In this document: in pieces, positions 31,120 through 41,587 of the stretch | Position numbering within the stretch: the first letter of the stretch is position 1 | How the letters are laid out: each line of letters opens with the position of its first letter | Made by a program: the position numbers and the translations under genes | Assembly: GCA_017311185.1 (NCBI GenBank) | Contig: JAESUZ010000346.1 | Coordinates: 1 to 64,000, forward strand | Direction of reading: 5' to 3' | DNA from: Proteles cristata cristata | Taxonomy: Eukaryota; Chordata; Mammalia; Carnivora; Hyaenidae | Length of the DNA stretch: 64,000 bases | Notes under the pieces: model-generated | Databases searched by the model: none | Told to the model about the DNA's origin: nothing | Seen by the model: only the letters and a program-made list of their open reading frames with translations

Positions 31120-31436
31120 CCTATCTGCCCACGTGCGCATCCACTCAGCCACCCTTCCAAGTGAACACTCACTCATGCACCCACCTGCTCTCTCCACTCC
31201 ATCACCCATTGGCTCATCACCCTACCCATCCATTCCCCAACTATGTACACACTCACCCATCCATGCACCCACCCGTCCACGCACCCACCATTCAAGCACC
31301 TACCCATCCCTGCACCCCACCTGTCCCTGCACCCACGCATCCATGCACTCACGCATCCATGTGCCCCCCCCGTCTATGCACCCCACCCATCCATGCACCC
31401 ACCCGTCCGTGCACCCATGCATCCATGTAAACACAC
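31120..31436. repeat. Degenerate CCATCCATGCACCCAC minisatellite
   Basis: About 310 bases built from CCATCCATGCACCCAC, CCGTCC and CACGCATCCATG units, increasingly regular toward 31436. C/A-rich and stop-poor in two frames, it gives Pro/His/Thr-rich open frames that are not convincing genes. Confidence 0.9.
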
Positions 31437-31604
31437 CCAATGCTCATTCTCTTCGGTGTCTGTTACATGAATTCCTTTCCTGGCACTAAGGAAACAAAAT
31501 TAAACAAGATTCGGTTACTCCCCTGGAGAGGCTAGCAAGCAACTTCTAGCAACTTGTCTACTCACCTCCCAGCTAGCAACTTTTTCCAGTTTCCTAAGAG
31601 AAAA

Positions 31605-31830
31605 CCAAGAGTGTTGTGGTTAAGAAGAGCGTGCGTTCTTGTGCTGGAAAAGTGGGAGTGAAATACCAGCTCAAGCACTCAGTAGCTCAAGAGCATGGAC
31701 GAATTGCTTAAGTTCTTTGTGCCCCAGTTTGTGCCCCAGTTTCCTCGCTGCGATGAGAAATGGAACCCTGATCTGTATTAAGTGACCATCAAGGGATCAA
31801 TAATATTATTATTTAGTGTTGTTACCATGG
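31605..31830 (+). mobile_element. MIR with a 12-bp tandem duplication
   Basis: Forward MIR: GTTGTGGTTAAGAAGAGCGT, GACGAATTGCTTAAGTTCTT and CAGTTTCCTCGCTGCGATGA. The core has TGTGCCCCAGTT duplicated in tandem, a local replication slip. Confidence 0.82.
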
Positions 31831-31884
31831 TCATGATCTGTTCCTTCATGTATGAATTACAAGGTGTGATTACTTACGCATTAA

Positions 31885-32030
31885 ATGATTAATTTATACA
31901 CTCACTGAGTATTTATCACCTACTGTATACCCCAGCCTGTGCTAAGCTCTGCACACTTCAGAAGTTTAGAGTCTCATTGTGTAGACAAGACAGACACCCT
32001 TGAAATAGCTCCACAGTAATAACAACCACA
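31885..32030 (-). mobile_element. L2 3' end
   Basis: ACTGAGTATTTATCACCTAC and CCTGTGCTAAGCTCTGCAC match the reverse L2 3' end. Confidence 0.65.
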
Positions 32031-32034
32031 TGAA

Positions 32035-32262
32035 TGGCTGTAATAATAAAGAGAGCTAGTATCTATCAAGGGCTTACCACACGGGCATCGTTCCAAGCGC
32101 TTTCGGTATCTGAACTGATTTCAAACTCGTAACGGCTCTGAAGCAGGTCCCAGCAAGCTCCCCATTTTACAGATGAGGAAATCAGGACAAGAAGAGGCTA
32201 AATGTCTCATCCAGTATCTTAGAGCTGGTGGGTGGAGGGCTTGGGATTTGAACCATCACAGC
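32035..32262 (-). mobile_element. MIR, nearly complete
   Basis: TTACCACACGGGCATCGTTC, CCAAGCGCTTTCGGTATCTG, CCCATTTTACAGATGAGGAA and GGGATTTGAACCATCACAG follow the reverse MIR consensus. Confidence 0.88.
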
Positions 32263-32434
32263 AAAGGGGGCTCAGCTGGAGTGCATCATGGAGTGTGTGG
32301 AGGGAGATTCCCGAAGGCAAGCTGCTTGGAGAAGGTGGGCAGATGAGGAAAGATCTTCTTTGTGGGTGGGAGCATTTAATACACCCCACCCCACCCCGAT
32401 GTGGGCCATGAACCAGCAACAGACTCATCTGTTC

Positions 32435-32545
32435 CTGAGACCCAGCCAGAGACTCTGAGTCAGAACCACCTGGCGGGGGGTGGGGGGCAGGAATCTGCAT
32501 TGTACGTATGAACTCCCACTTTTTCAGTGGAAGCCACTGCTCTGA
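32435..32545. mobile_element. MER5A-like hAT DNA transposon fragment
   Basis: GACTCTGAGTCAGAACCACC, a GGGGTGGGGGGCAGGAATCT centre and GGAAGCCACTGCTCTGA resemble the nonautonomous hAT-Charlie element MER5A. Tentative. Confidence 0.5.
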
Positions 32546-32559
32546 TGTCAAAAGCAGAG

Positions 32560-32700
32560 GCCCGCCCTCAGCTTCACCACCTGCTCCCTGTGTGATGTCA
32601 GGCACATTGCTTAACCCTTCTGGGACTCCGTTTCCTCTCCAGAAAGCCGGCAATGATAATATTTGCCTCCTGGTCCGTTGGTTAAACAAGGCCATAGGAA
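32560..32700 (+). mobile_element. MIR fragment
   Basis: TCACCACCTGCTCCCTGTGT, a GGCACATTGCTTAACCCTT core and CAATGATAATATTTGCCTCC follow forward MIR. Confidence 0.82.
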
Positions 32701-33714
32701 ACTCGAGTGCAAAGGCGTGAAGGCAGGGGAGGGACATAGTGCTGGGGCACCAGGTGCAGAGATGCCCAGCAGGTGTGGGGAAAGTGCCCCCAGGAGTGCC
32801 GGAGGAGAGGTCAAGGACAAATGTGGATGCTTTTGTCTGAGGATCTCCTGTGGGCTTTATGTGGGATTCATTAGGCTCCTTCAAGGTTTCTAGGCCTTCA
32901 AAGTGCCTGTTGGAACTTCAGCACTGTCCCTTCCTCACTGGGAGACATGCCTGATGGCCTGGTTCTTGGAATCTTCTTCCAGGACACCTAGTATGGGCTG
33001 TGGCGGAGCGGGCTTTGGATCTGAGGGGAGGTGGTTGCGAATGCCGCCCTGGAGACTATGCGACATCTGTGGCTGGTCCCCACGCATCGCCAGCAAGGGT
33101 TTCTCAGCCCTTTCGGCTTTGTAAGCAGCACACGGGGTTATTCTGGGACACAGCACCTACTTCTGCCCGGTGAGTGACGGGGTCGCCCCGGAGAGAGGGC
33201 TCCCTCGGGCGGACATGACTGGGGGTCACCGTAACAGCGGAGAGATGAAAACTCATCCATCACAGCGCCTGTCACCGTGACTGTCACTGTGAGTGAAGCT
33301 CCTGGTGGCCTGTTCGTTGCCTTTTTGTTGAAGAACGCGTCACCCCAAAGAGTGAGGGCAGCATCTGGCCACGTCAGGACGTTTCTGAAGTTTGGATCAG
33401 TCTGCATTTGGTCAGGGAAACAGCCACCACAGGTGACATAGGAACAAGGCTTCAGTGGAGGAGGGGAGGTTTGCAGAGTGTGAGGGGCTGGGGTTGGGAG
33501 GCTCAGAGAAACAGTCACCAAACCTCAGCACGAGGCGCCTAGAGCAGGAGGCAGCTAGGTGCCCGGAGTCCCCACAGACAGCACTCACGGGGTGGTCTGA
33601 GAAGCCCCCCATCTTAGGGAGTGGCTGGCCCCAACCTTCACGGCCTCCTGAATATGACAGTATCTTCCACTCTCAAGGGAGCTGGTGACACTGGTGAGAC
33701 TCTGCCGGAAGCTG
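32701..33714. other. Unassigned non-coding stretch
   Basis: About 1 kb, mid-to-high GC, with no recognised repeat. A frame of 127 codons on minus has no domain. A short CACCGTGACTGTCACTGTGA repetition occurs near 33275. Confidence 0.45.
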
Positions 33715-34168
33715 CATTGGTTCCTTGGGCTGCGGGAACAGCACCAGACTGGGTGGCTTAAACAACAGAAGCATAATGTCCCATAGCCTTGGAGACCTGA
33801 AGTCCAAGGTCAATGTCTGCAGGAGGGGGGTGCTTCCTTCTAAGGCTGGGAGGGAGAACCCGCTCCAGGCTCCTCCCTGAGCTGCTGGGGGTTTGCTGGC
33901 GACCTCTGGCAGCCTTGGCTCTAGGGGCTTCACCCCAATCTCTGCCTCTGTCTTCACAGGGCATTCTCCCTGCGTTCGAGTCTGTGCCCAAACGTTCCCT
34001 TTGTATAAGGAACATTGGTCTTTTTGAATTAGGGACCCACCCTAGTCCAGCATGACTTCATCTTAACTAATTATAAGGACCAGATTCCCACAGAAAGTCA
34101 CCTTCTGAGGTAATGGAGGTTAGGACTTCAGTGTATGAGTTTGAGGGAGACACAATTTGACCCGTGAC
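33715..34168 (-). mobile_element. MLT1-type LTR
   Basis: Reverse LTR: GACTGGGTGGCTTAAACAAC, GCCTTGGAGACCTGAAGTCC, GCATGACTTCATCTTAACTA and GACACAATTTGACCCGTGAC. Confidence 0.88.
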
Positions 34169-34264
34169 AGAGGAGATTCTGGGAAACAGCTCCTAGCCTT
34201 AGACAGATGTGGTGATAATAAGATGTGGACAGCCCCACCAGAGCTGGCTGGCAGTGATGCCTCG

Positions 34265-34640
34265 TCCTTCATCCATTCGTCTATTCATCCATTCGTCCAT
34301 TCATCCATTCATGAAATGCTCACTGAACACCTACTACATGCCAGGCTCAGTCTGGTGTTGGAGACGCCAAGGTGAGTAATGTCTTTTCCCTGTATTTGTC
34401 CTGGACATGAGTTGACAAAGAAACCCAGAATTTATAATTTATGACAGAATGTTCCTGGGAACCCAGAGGGAGGCCAGCCCACTCGGGGACCAGCGATGGC
34501 TTCCCTGAGGACGGGCTTTGCAAAAGAGGAGGTGGAGCCTGGGGTGGGGGGCAGTGACGAGGGCATTCCAGCTGAGCCGCCGTCCAGTCCCCGCAGGCAC
34601 AGACACAGGGGCGGGCAGGACGGGTTCCAGAAGGCAGAAT
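34265..34640 (-). mobile_element. L2 fragment with (ATTCATCC)n tail
   Basis: A tail of ATTCATCCATTCGTCC units (34269-34312) leads into TGCTCACTGAACACCTACTA and CATGCCAGGCTCAGTCTGGT, the reverse L2 3' end. L2-like sequence continues weakly (GGCTTCCCTGAGGACGGGCT) to about 34640. Confidence 0.75.
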
Positions 34641-36096
34641 GCAGAGGCTCCTTGGGACCCCAGGCAGAGGACTTGGGGGTGGGGAGTGGGGACACTGCAA
34701 GCCCACGCCCAATGCTGGACTGTCTCCCCATGTCTTGAGTTATGGGGTCAGCTGGGATGGACGTGACTTACAGGAGGGGGCTGAGGAGACGAGTAATTTA
34801 TCGTCACCCACGGAGGGGGTGGAGGTGGGGCCTCAATCCTGCAGAAGTCCTGCTCTGTCTGCCTTGTGACATACTTAGAGCCGGCCACTCTGCAAGTTCC
34901 ATCCTGCCCCCTCAGGGGCCCAAGAGCGGACTTTGCCTGCCTCATCACGGGTCCCTATCATGAGTCTCCCTCCCAGCCCGGGACTGGCCTGGCAAATCGT
35001 GGGCTCAGAAACGCAGAAAACAACAGGGAAGCAGTGTATTTGACCATCGCCACGCACCTGGCTGCTGCCGGCAAAGGGCCAGCCTGAGCCTGTGTGTGTG
35101 CGTAGCAGCCGTGCCTTTGAACAAACAAGTCTGTAACTCATTACCTTATTTCACGTGAGGACAACAGGCAGGGGAGGGGAGGAGATGGTTCTGTCCCTGG
35201 TACAGATGGGGGTGATGAGTCTGCAGAGAAGTCCCCTGCGTGAAGGCAGGCGGCAGGACCTGGGGGAGGAAGCCCGTGGTCGGTGGCCCAGGCAGGTGAG
35301 AATGGGGAAGAGCCACGTCGCTGGCTGGGAGGAGTTTTGGCTTTTTGTCAAGGGTTTATTCATAACAGAATCTCAGGCGGGGGCAAGAAGGGAAATGGCA
35401 GTGTCGCAGAGGCCATGGCAGTAGCTCCGGAGAAAAGCACAGGTGCCTCAGACCCTGGTTGGGTGGGTGGGGGGGGGAGGGAGGGTAGTGCAGGTGCAGG
35501 GGCATGGCCAAGAGCCAGTGCAGGGGGTGGGGAGCACTCAGGTGGGTGGACTGGGCAATTCTGGAATGCAGAGCAGACCAGGCTTTCTGGTGCTTGACTT
35601 TGGGGAGGAGGGAGGCCTGGGGTGAGCCCTGAGGTTGCATTTAGTGCCCGGGGAGGGGCTGGTTAGAGATCTGGAGAGTGGCTGCAGGGTTTCATTCTGG
35701 GTACGCCAAGTTTGAGATGCCTGATACTTCTGGGCTTTTCCCTGCTTAAACTCTGTGACCACCTCAGCCTCTCACCTAAGCCCAGGGGTCTGGTGTGACA
35801 CAAGGTTTCTACACAGGGTGGGTCTACACAGGCTTCCAGGAAAGCAGGGGGCTAGAAACATAGTCTGGGGAATGGCTTTAAAGAAGGAAACACAATCACG
35901 AATAGAAAATTCGATATGATTATATGTTTTTATTTGGCTGACAAATATTACAAGGGAAGGGTCTCCTGGCAAGTGAGGGACTGAATCCCAGGGGTCTGCG
36001 AGCCCCTCCCACTCTCTCCCACCCCTCTAGGCCCTGGCTCACGCTCTCCCTCTGCCTTCTCTTCAATGGTGTCTCCAACTCCTTTAAACTCGGCCT
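34641..36096. other. Repeat-free block, 1.45 kb
   Basis: GC-rich in the first kilobase, with a G-run (GGGTGGGTGGGGGGGGGAGG) near 35461 and a short (TG)n near 35090. The last 300 bases are AT-richer. No gene, splice pattern or repeat is recognised. Overlapping frames on both strands are shadows of base composition. Confidence 0.5.
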
Positions 36097-36290
36097 GGGG
36101 ATGCCCAGGTGGCTCAGTCAGTTAAGCATCCCACTCTTGATTTCAGCTTGGGTCTTGACCTCACAATTTGTGAGTTTGAGCCCCACATTGGACTCTGTGC
36201 TGACATCGCAGAGCCTGCTTGGGACTCTCTCTCCCTCTCTCTGCCCCTTCCTGCTCTCTCTCTCTGTCCCTCTCTCTCCCCACCCTCAGG
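36097..36290 (+). mobile_element. Old Can-SINE
   Basis: Forward SINE: GGGGATGCCCAGGTGGCTCA, CACTCTTGATTTCAGCTTGG and a TC-rich end without an obvious A tail. It has the CTCTTGATTTC form of an older subfamily. Confidence 0.88.
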
Positions 36291-36599
36291 CTGAGTGGCA
36301 GCCACCTCTCTGACCCCCCAGGAAAGCTACCTCTATTACACCGTGATTTGTGAGCTTTTCAAAGCAGGGCTGCATTCCCTGGGCCTCCTCCCCCTGCCCC
36401 CACACAAGGTAGATGATACTTAATCAAGCCTATTTGACTGATAATCAATGATCAATTTTTAGCTAATAGTTCATTCCAGAGTTCATGGCCTAAAGCACTT
36501 GGCAAAAGAAAACTTTGTTTAGGCAAAAAGCAAGCAAAGAATTCTAATATTTTAAAGTTCACTTAAAAAAAACCATTTCCTGTGTGTGCAGGTGCAGAG
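36291..36599. other. Unassigned AT-rich block
   Basis: Part of it (36405-36560) is AT-rich with repeated ATCAAT/TAAT-type words (TTGACTGATAATCAATGATC). It contains no microsatellite or recognised repeat. Possible conserved regulatory DNA. Confidence 0.4.
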
Positions 36600-36750
36600 T
36601 CTGAGGGGGCCGCTTACTCTTCACAGGGGCTCCCACCTGAGCGAGTCACAGCGCCTGCCGCTTGCAAGGGGCCTGGAGAGAGATGGGATAGGGTTGTTTA
36701 TCTCCGTCTTACAGGTGAGCCCGGTGAGACCCACAGCCGCGGGGGGACTT
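36600..36750 (-). mobile_element. MIR fragment (diverged)
   Basis: TTTATCTCCGTCTTACAGGT with a degraded GAGCCCGGTGAGACCCACAG continuation resembles the reverse MIR core. The CAGGTGAG here looks like a splice donor but is part of the repeat. Confidence 0.5.
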
Positions 36751-36859
36751 GCTCCCACAGAACCCTTTGGCTTCGATTCAGGGTCTCGGTGTTTCGGGGT
36801 GGGGCATGGGTGCAGGATGGAGGAGGAGTGCCCGTGCAAAGGCCACCACGCACGGGCGC

Positions 36860-36975
36860 AGTGCTGGACGAGTGCCAGGCCCCGCTGTGCCGCTGGAAAG
36901 ACCCGTCCTTGCCCTCAGGAGGCTCACGGTCAATGGCACAGAGGCACAGAAGAGGCGAATCACTAAAGGGCGGCC
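36860..36975 (-). mobile_element. L2 3' end (diverged)
   Basis: GAGTGCCAGGCCCCGCTGTG and CTTGCCCTCAGGAGGCTCAC fit the reverse L2 3' end. Confidence 0.45.
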
Positions 36976-37199
36976 GAGGAAAGAGCAGAGACCTAGCGCT
37001 ATGTCCTGCGTGTCCTCAGGCCCACACAGCCAGGTCCTGTCCCGGGAGGGCCCTGGCGCTGTCTGGGGAAGGAACAGCAAAGCCTGGAGGACTGACCCCA
37101 GGGCCACCAGGGTGGCAGCCTCCGCCCACTGAAAGGGCAAAGGCTGGAAGCCGGAATGCCAGCCCCGGAATTCTTCCTCTGCAGGTTACGATGTGGCAG
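36976..37199. other. Short unassigned GC-rich stretch
   Basis: Nothing is recognised. The 220-codon frame at 36582-37244 runs across the MIR/L2-like pieces and this stretch and shows no domain. Confidence 0.4.
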
Positions 37200-37440
37200 G
37201 AATTATTCCCCCTGAAATTCTCCCATCCTTCCGGGCCAGCCTAAGCCCCCTTCTCCAGGCAGCCTTCCTGGATTCCCTCTGCTGGCAGGATCCGCCCTTC
37301 CTCTAATTCCCAAAGGCATGATATGTCTCTTATGGCTGGAGTCCACAGGGCCACGCCGTTGCGTCCACGTCAGTCTATAAGCCCCCTCTTGGAGGGACAT
37401 CACTTGTGTGACTCAGCTCCCCCTCACCTGCACCTCCTGT
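37200..37440 (+). mobile_element. L2 fragment
   Basis: AGGCAGCCTTCCTGGATTCC and CCCTCTTGGAGGGACATCAC follow the L2 3' region. Confidence 0.6.
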
Positions 37441-37454
37441 AACAGGGGGAGCTG

Positions 37455-37570
37455 ACATCTGTTGGGGTCACTGACGCTCACCAGCTGCTTTTCACAGATC
37501 ATCTCTTTTAAGCCCCAGAGCAATGCCCTTGCTGCCATCGTGGTGAGGCTCTCACCATTCACAGCTCAGG
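37455..37570 (-). mobile_element. MIR fragment (diverged)
   Basis: CAGATCATCTCTTTTAAGCC and CCAGAGCAATGCCCTTGCTG fit the reverse MIR 3' part. Confidence 0.55.
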
Positions 37571-38374
37571 CTTTGAAATCAGCCTCAGGTTAAACCTCAT
37601 TTCCAGGGCTCTTAGGGCAGGTGGACTTGCACTTGTTCCTGAGCCTCCCAGAGCCTGGCCTCCTCCTCTGCCTGCCCCCATCTCCCTGCCCGGCCACGCC
37701 TGGTAACTATTATCAGTATAGGAACCAGGCTCGGAATAGGTGGTGCTAAATGTATGGTCAATCAATGGGCTCATGAATGTGCAAAACTGTGTGTTGCCCT
37801 TGAGCAAACTTTTTGCACCTGGAAGAAGGCAGGTGTGGGATGAGGGTGTGGGGGGAGGGGGGAGATGATGATGCTAATTGGAAGTCAGGTGGTGCTAAAC
37901 TGCCAGACTGGGGAGGCAGCCACAGAGCCATCCCCGTTCTTGTTTAAAGTGAGTTACAATTCTCCAGGGAACGAGGAGCCAGGCAGTTTGCTTCTGCAGA
38001 GAGAGAGAAGCCGACCCCCTCTATCTCTTGTGCCCAGTTGTGTTCCCAGGCTGATCAGTACCAGGTCGAGGATGCAGTCATTCCCCTGCGAGTCCAGGAG
38101 GAGGCTTGGGAGGGACCCAGGCCAGACCGCACCATGGAGAAGGTGTCCCAGCAGATGCCGCTGCCGGGGCAGCTGAGAGCACCGGCCCTCTTACTCCGGG
38201 TAACCTGTGCCCAGTACAGACCCAGCGGAAGTTTCTGGAGCCGGTCCCTTCCACAGAATGAGCGCATTACCTGTCCTTCAGGGGCTACTGACCTACATCG
38301 GGGAGCACACTCAGTGCGCAGGAATAGAGCCCCGATGGGAAGGGGGGCAGTTCTCTGCAGGGTGGACAGCATCT
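37571..38374. other. Unassigned non-coding stretch
   Basis: No repeat is recognised. An ATG in a strong context (GCACCATGGAGAAGG, ATG at 38133) opens a 22-codon run before a possible donor (CCGGGTAAC). It has no homology I recognise and no supporting acceptor, so I do not call an exon. Confidence 0.4.
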
Positions 38375-38480
38375 GGCAGCCACGTTCCAGCCCACTCTGC
38401 CCTTTCCTGGTTCTGTGAACTTGAGCTGACGCCCCGGCCTCAGTTTCCCCAGTTCTGGCTCGAGGGGATGGAATTCGCTG
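38375..38480 (+). mobile_element. MIR core fragment
   Basis: TGGTTCTGTGAACTTGAGCT and CCTCAGTTTCCCCAGTTCTG match the forward MIR core. Confidence 0.7.
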
Positions 38481-38984
38481 CGTGCTACTCATGCCTTTAA
38501 AAAAATAAATGCTTCTGGGCCAGGGCATTCCGCCTCTCCCTGGCCCCTCAGGGATTCATTTGCATTCTTGGAAGAAAACTGTTGACTGTACTTCATTCTC
38601 AGCCCCACATTTAAATGCTTAGGTGAGGTTTATTTTGGAGAAGGAACTCTCCCGAATGCTGGCAGGGCGGGAGCAGTGGCCGCCTCCCCTCAGAGAGGCA
38701 ATCAGCCCCCTGCCGAGCCTGGAGGCGACCAGGGCTGAGTCTCCCGGACCCGGGGGGAGCCGCTGTCCAATGAGAGCCTCGCCCCAGGGGCTGTCTCGAA
38801 GCTGTTGAGAAATGTCTCATTTTTATATGTAAATAAATCATTTCCAGAGATTGCTCTGATCACAGCAGGCTGCTGCTAAAATGTTTTAAGTGGTCCTTTG
38901 CCTCCGCAAACTTTGTTAAGCATCATTATCGTGTTTGGTTCTGTATTTCCTCTGCTGATCTCACAGAGTCATCCACTCCCAGCT
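38481..38984. other. Unassigned stretch, possibly conserved
   Basis: No repeat or gene is recognised. AT-rich flanks (TTTTTATATGTAAATAAATC near 38820, AAATGTTTTAAGTGGTCC near 38880) surround a GC-rich centre. Confidence 0.4.
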
Positions 38985-39465
38985 TTCTCGCCAGTTCTGT
39001 CACTGTTCCCTGGTTGCATACCTCTGGGGATGGAGAACTCATTACCCTCAGGCCATCCATTCCACTCTCCCCCCTTCCTTACTGCGCTCCAAAGCTGATG
39101 CCGTCTGTTCCTCAAATACACAAAACACCGGCATGTGTTGGGGCCTTTGCACATGCTATTCCTTCTGCCAGGTGCTCCTTTCCTGGGCTTCCTTCTCAAG
39201 GCTCTCAGCTCAAACGTCACTTCCCCAGAGAGGCCCTCCCTGGCCATCCTAGCCAAAGTGTCCCCTAACTCTATTGCTCTATCACATTCTCCTGTGCCAT
39301 TTCCTATGTGACTACAATATGACCCCGTACAGTGCTGCCTTACTTTCGGGTTGCCGTCTGCCCAATTTGAATGTGACCCTCCAGGGACAGGTCTTCGACT
39401 CATCCCTGCTGCAATCCCTGGTCCTGCCCACAGTAGATACCTACTGAATACTCATTCTAGGAGTG
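38985..39465 (+). mobile_element. L3-like then L2 3' region
   Basis: The first part (GGGGATGGAGAACTCATTAC) resembles CR1/L3. From about 39070 it is L2: GGGGCCTTTGCACATGCTAT, CAGCTCAAACGTCACTTCCC, CCCTCCCTGGCCATCCTAGC and TAGATACCTACTGAATACTC. Confidence 0.85.
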
Positions 39466-40269
39466 CTCAAGTCCTCAGGTTCTCCTTGCGGCTGGGACAC
39501 ATCCTCAGACCCTTCTCAGGATCCGCTCCCTTTGTGGACACAAGAATGTCCAAACTCACTTAGCAGCGGCAGCTGCTCCCCAGGCTCAAACTACCAAACA
39601 GATAAAACAGGAAGGTCGTCTGCCTGAAGCTTTGTCCCTCCATGCCCGCCCTCCCCACCCCCGCTGTGGGCCCCCAGGCTCCTGCAGAGATGTCTGGTTT
39701 GTGCCTGTCCATGCTCATGCTCTCTTTGGCAACAGCGCCTCATTTTCCTCTGGGGACCCACCCTCACCCCCTCTCAGGCAGCCATTCCATCCACCAGACC
39801 AGAGCCTATCAGCCGGTGCCCCACCCTGGTCACGGTGATTGGCTCGGGAAGGACACGTGACCTCGGCTGGTCTGCAGCCGGGCCTTGGAACTTTTCCTAG
39901 AAGCACCGAATAAGAAATCTCTTTGTGCTGGGGTCGCTGGGCCCGCAGAGTGTAAGCCAGGACCTGCGGGCATCCGCAGAGAGTGCCTTCCCGATAAATA
40001 GGCAGATCAGAAGATTGCAGACACAAGAGTTGGAGAGAAAGGCGGCAAGTCCTGATGACATTGGTTGGACTCCTGGATCTGGCTGGACCTGCAACCTTGA
40101 ACTTTACAGTGACCTGAGCCGACAGGTTTCCTACGTGGCTTAAGCCTGTTTGAGGTGGGCTTTCTCCGACCCGTAACTGAGAGAGTCCTGAGTGTGGCAT
40201 TAGGGTCCATGAACATGATTTAAGAACACATCTGATGCTTCAACTTCTGCTGGGTTCTGAGCCTGGGGA
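39466..40269. other. Unassigned non-coding stretch
   Basis: About 800 bases with no recognised repeat. Overlapping frames of up to 161 codons lie on minus with no domain. Confidence 0.45.
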
Positions 40270-40435
40270 GTAATGACAACAATACCTCTCTCTTCTCTAG
40301 TGGTTTGCAGCTTTCACTAAGTGTCCAGAAGAACCTCATGAACAAAATCACTGTTTTTGTCTTGTAGATGAGGAAACTCCGGAACCTGAAGGAATTGCAC
40401 AAAGTCACGCGACTAAATGACAGAGAAATGCCCAC
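40270..40435 (-). mobile_element. MIR fragment
   Basis: TTGTAGATGAGGAAACTCCG and TTGCACAAAGTCACGCGACT match the reverse MIR core. Confidence 0.8.
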
Positions 40436-40499
40436 GCAAAGACGTTTAGGATTTATGACACATAGGATGGAAGTGGATTAATATTTTATTTGTCTGTTT

Positions 40500-40869
40500 G
40501 TTCATTTATTTATTTATTGGCTAATAGCTGATCTTTGGGTTTTTTTAAATTATTGTTTTAATTACATGAAGAGCTTACATGCACTGGTAAACAAACACCT
40601 AAAGAAAAAAGAAATCCTCCGGTAGATAAATGAGAAATAAGGAATTTGCAGAAGAAATGATTCAGGAAGTAAATAAAACATGGAAAAAGTGCTCAGGCTT
40701 CCTAGTAATCCAAGACATCCAAATCAAAACAAGATATTGTGTTTCTCATCTTTACCACGTGCAAGGATTGAAACGAAAACAAACGCTGAGTGCTGTCCTC
40801 AATGCAGAAAGATTGATGCTTCTCCGTGACAGTCGTTTTGAAGAGAATTTGGCAAAAGCATATTTAAAA
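40500..40869 (+). mobile_element. Old L1 ORF2 3' remnant
   Basis: ATCCAAATCAAAACAAGATA and GAGAATTTGGCAAAAGCATA fit decayed L1 ORF2 3' sequence. The 96-codon frame here (40630-40920) is part of it and runs into the next element. Confidence 0.6.
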
Positions 40870-41091
40870 CAGGGGTTGGTAAATGTTTTCTGTAAAGGCC
40901 CAGATAGTAAATATTTTTAGCTTATTGAGCCATATGGTCTCCTTTGCAACTACTCAATCGGCTGTTGGAGTTTGAAAGCAGCCGTAGACAATGTATAAAT
41001 TAACAAGCAAGGCTGTGTTCCAATAAAACTTTACTAACAAAAACCAGTGGTAGGCTGGATTTGTCCCTCAGGCCCTGGTTTGCCAACCCCT
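40870..41091 (+). mobile_element. hAT-type nonautonomous DNA transposon
   Basis: The ends CAGGGGTTGGTAAATG and TTTGCCAACCCCTA form imperfect terminal inverted repeats. The interior reads TGTAAAGGCCCAGATAGTAA and GTTCCAATAAAACTTTACTA, typical of a common mammalian hAT-Charlie-group element. No transposase is present. Confidence 0.82.
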
Positions 41092-41345
41092 AGTGGTAAA
41101 GTTTATTTGTTAAAGATAAATAATAATTTATTATTAAATAATTATTAAAATGATGGTTATTTTAAAAAAGCATGTAGTTACATGGAGACATGCTTAGGAG
41201 ATAAAACTAAATGAAAAATTGTTGGCTACCCAGTTATATACTCAAATATATATAGTCATAACTATGCAAAGAAAACCTATAGGCTAATATTAGAGAAAGA
41301 AAAAATACCCGAATTAGATAGCGATAGCCATAGAAAAAAGAACCA
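41092..41345 (+). mobile_element. Old L1 3' UTR
   Basis: AGCATGTAGTTACATGGAGA, AGGAGATAAAACTAAATGAA and ATAACTATGCAAAGAAAACC match an L1M 3' region. It may be the continuation of the L1 at 40.5 kb, split by the hAT element. Confidence 0.6.
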
Positions 41346-41348
41346 ATT

Positions 41349-41570
41349 GGGGCGCCTGGGTGGCTTAGTCGGTTAAGCGTCCGGCTTTCACTTAGGTCAT
41401 GATCTGGCGGTTCGTGGGTTCGAGCCCCGCACCGGGCTCTGTGCTGACTGCCAGCTCAGAGCCTGGAGCCTGTTTCAGAGTCTGTGACTCCCTCTCTCTC
41501 TGACCCTCCCCTGCTCACACTGTCTCTCTCTCTCCTAGAAATAAATTTTAAAATATTAAAAAAAAAGAAA
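41349..41570 (+). mobile_element. Can-SINE, young subfamily, the only plus-strand copy
   Basis: Full-length forward SINE with an intact head (GGCGCCTGGGTGGCTTAGTC), an undamaged B-box region (GGTTCGTGGGTTCGAGCCCC), GCTGACTGCCAGCTC and a CTCCTAGAAATAAA tail. AGAAAAAAGAACCAATT (41332-41348) and AGAAAAAAGAGCCAATT (41571-41587) are its duplication. Confidence 0.97.
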
Positions 41571-41587
41571 AGAAAAAAGAGCCAATT

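Noticed and set aside
31120..31436. CRISPR-like array
   Set aside because: The units are short, degenerate and directly adjacent, without unique spacers. The genome is mammalian.
30560..31489. 309-codon open reading frame on plus
   Set aside because: Much of it lies over the CCATCCATGCAC minisatellite. It has Pro/His/Thr-rich low complexity, no domain, and a second overlapping frame is also open there.
9393..34168. Intact endogenous retrovirus between MLT1 LTRs
   Set aside because: The LTRs are isolated, in mixed orientations and diverged, with no gag, pol or env sequence between them. They are solo LTRs.
36710..36725. CAGGTGAG splice donor
   Set aside because: It is part of a reverse MIR core (a CTTACAGGTGAG-type string) and lacks an associated open exon.
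36582..37244. 220-codon open reading frame on plus
   Set aside because: It crosses MIR-like and L2-like fragments, with other frames also open in GC-rich DNA. No domain.
38133..38199. Strong-context ATG followed by a possible splice donor
   Set aside because: Twenty-two codons without homology, no supported acceptor and no continuation. Such combinations are common by chance.
41349..41470. tRNA-like sequence in SINE heads as real tRNA genes
   Set aside because: The heads are tRNA-Lys-derived SINE promoters. They lack an intact cloverleaf 3' end and continue into SINE bodies.
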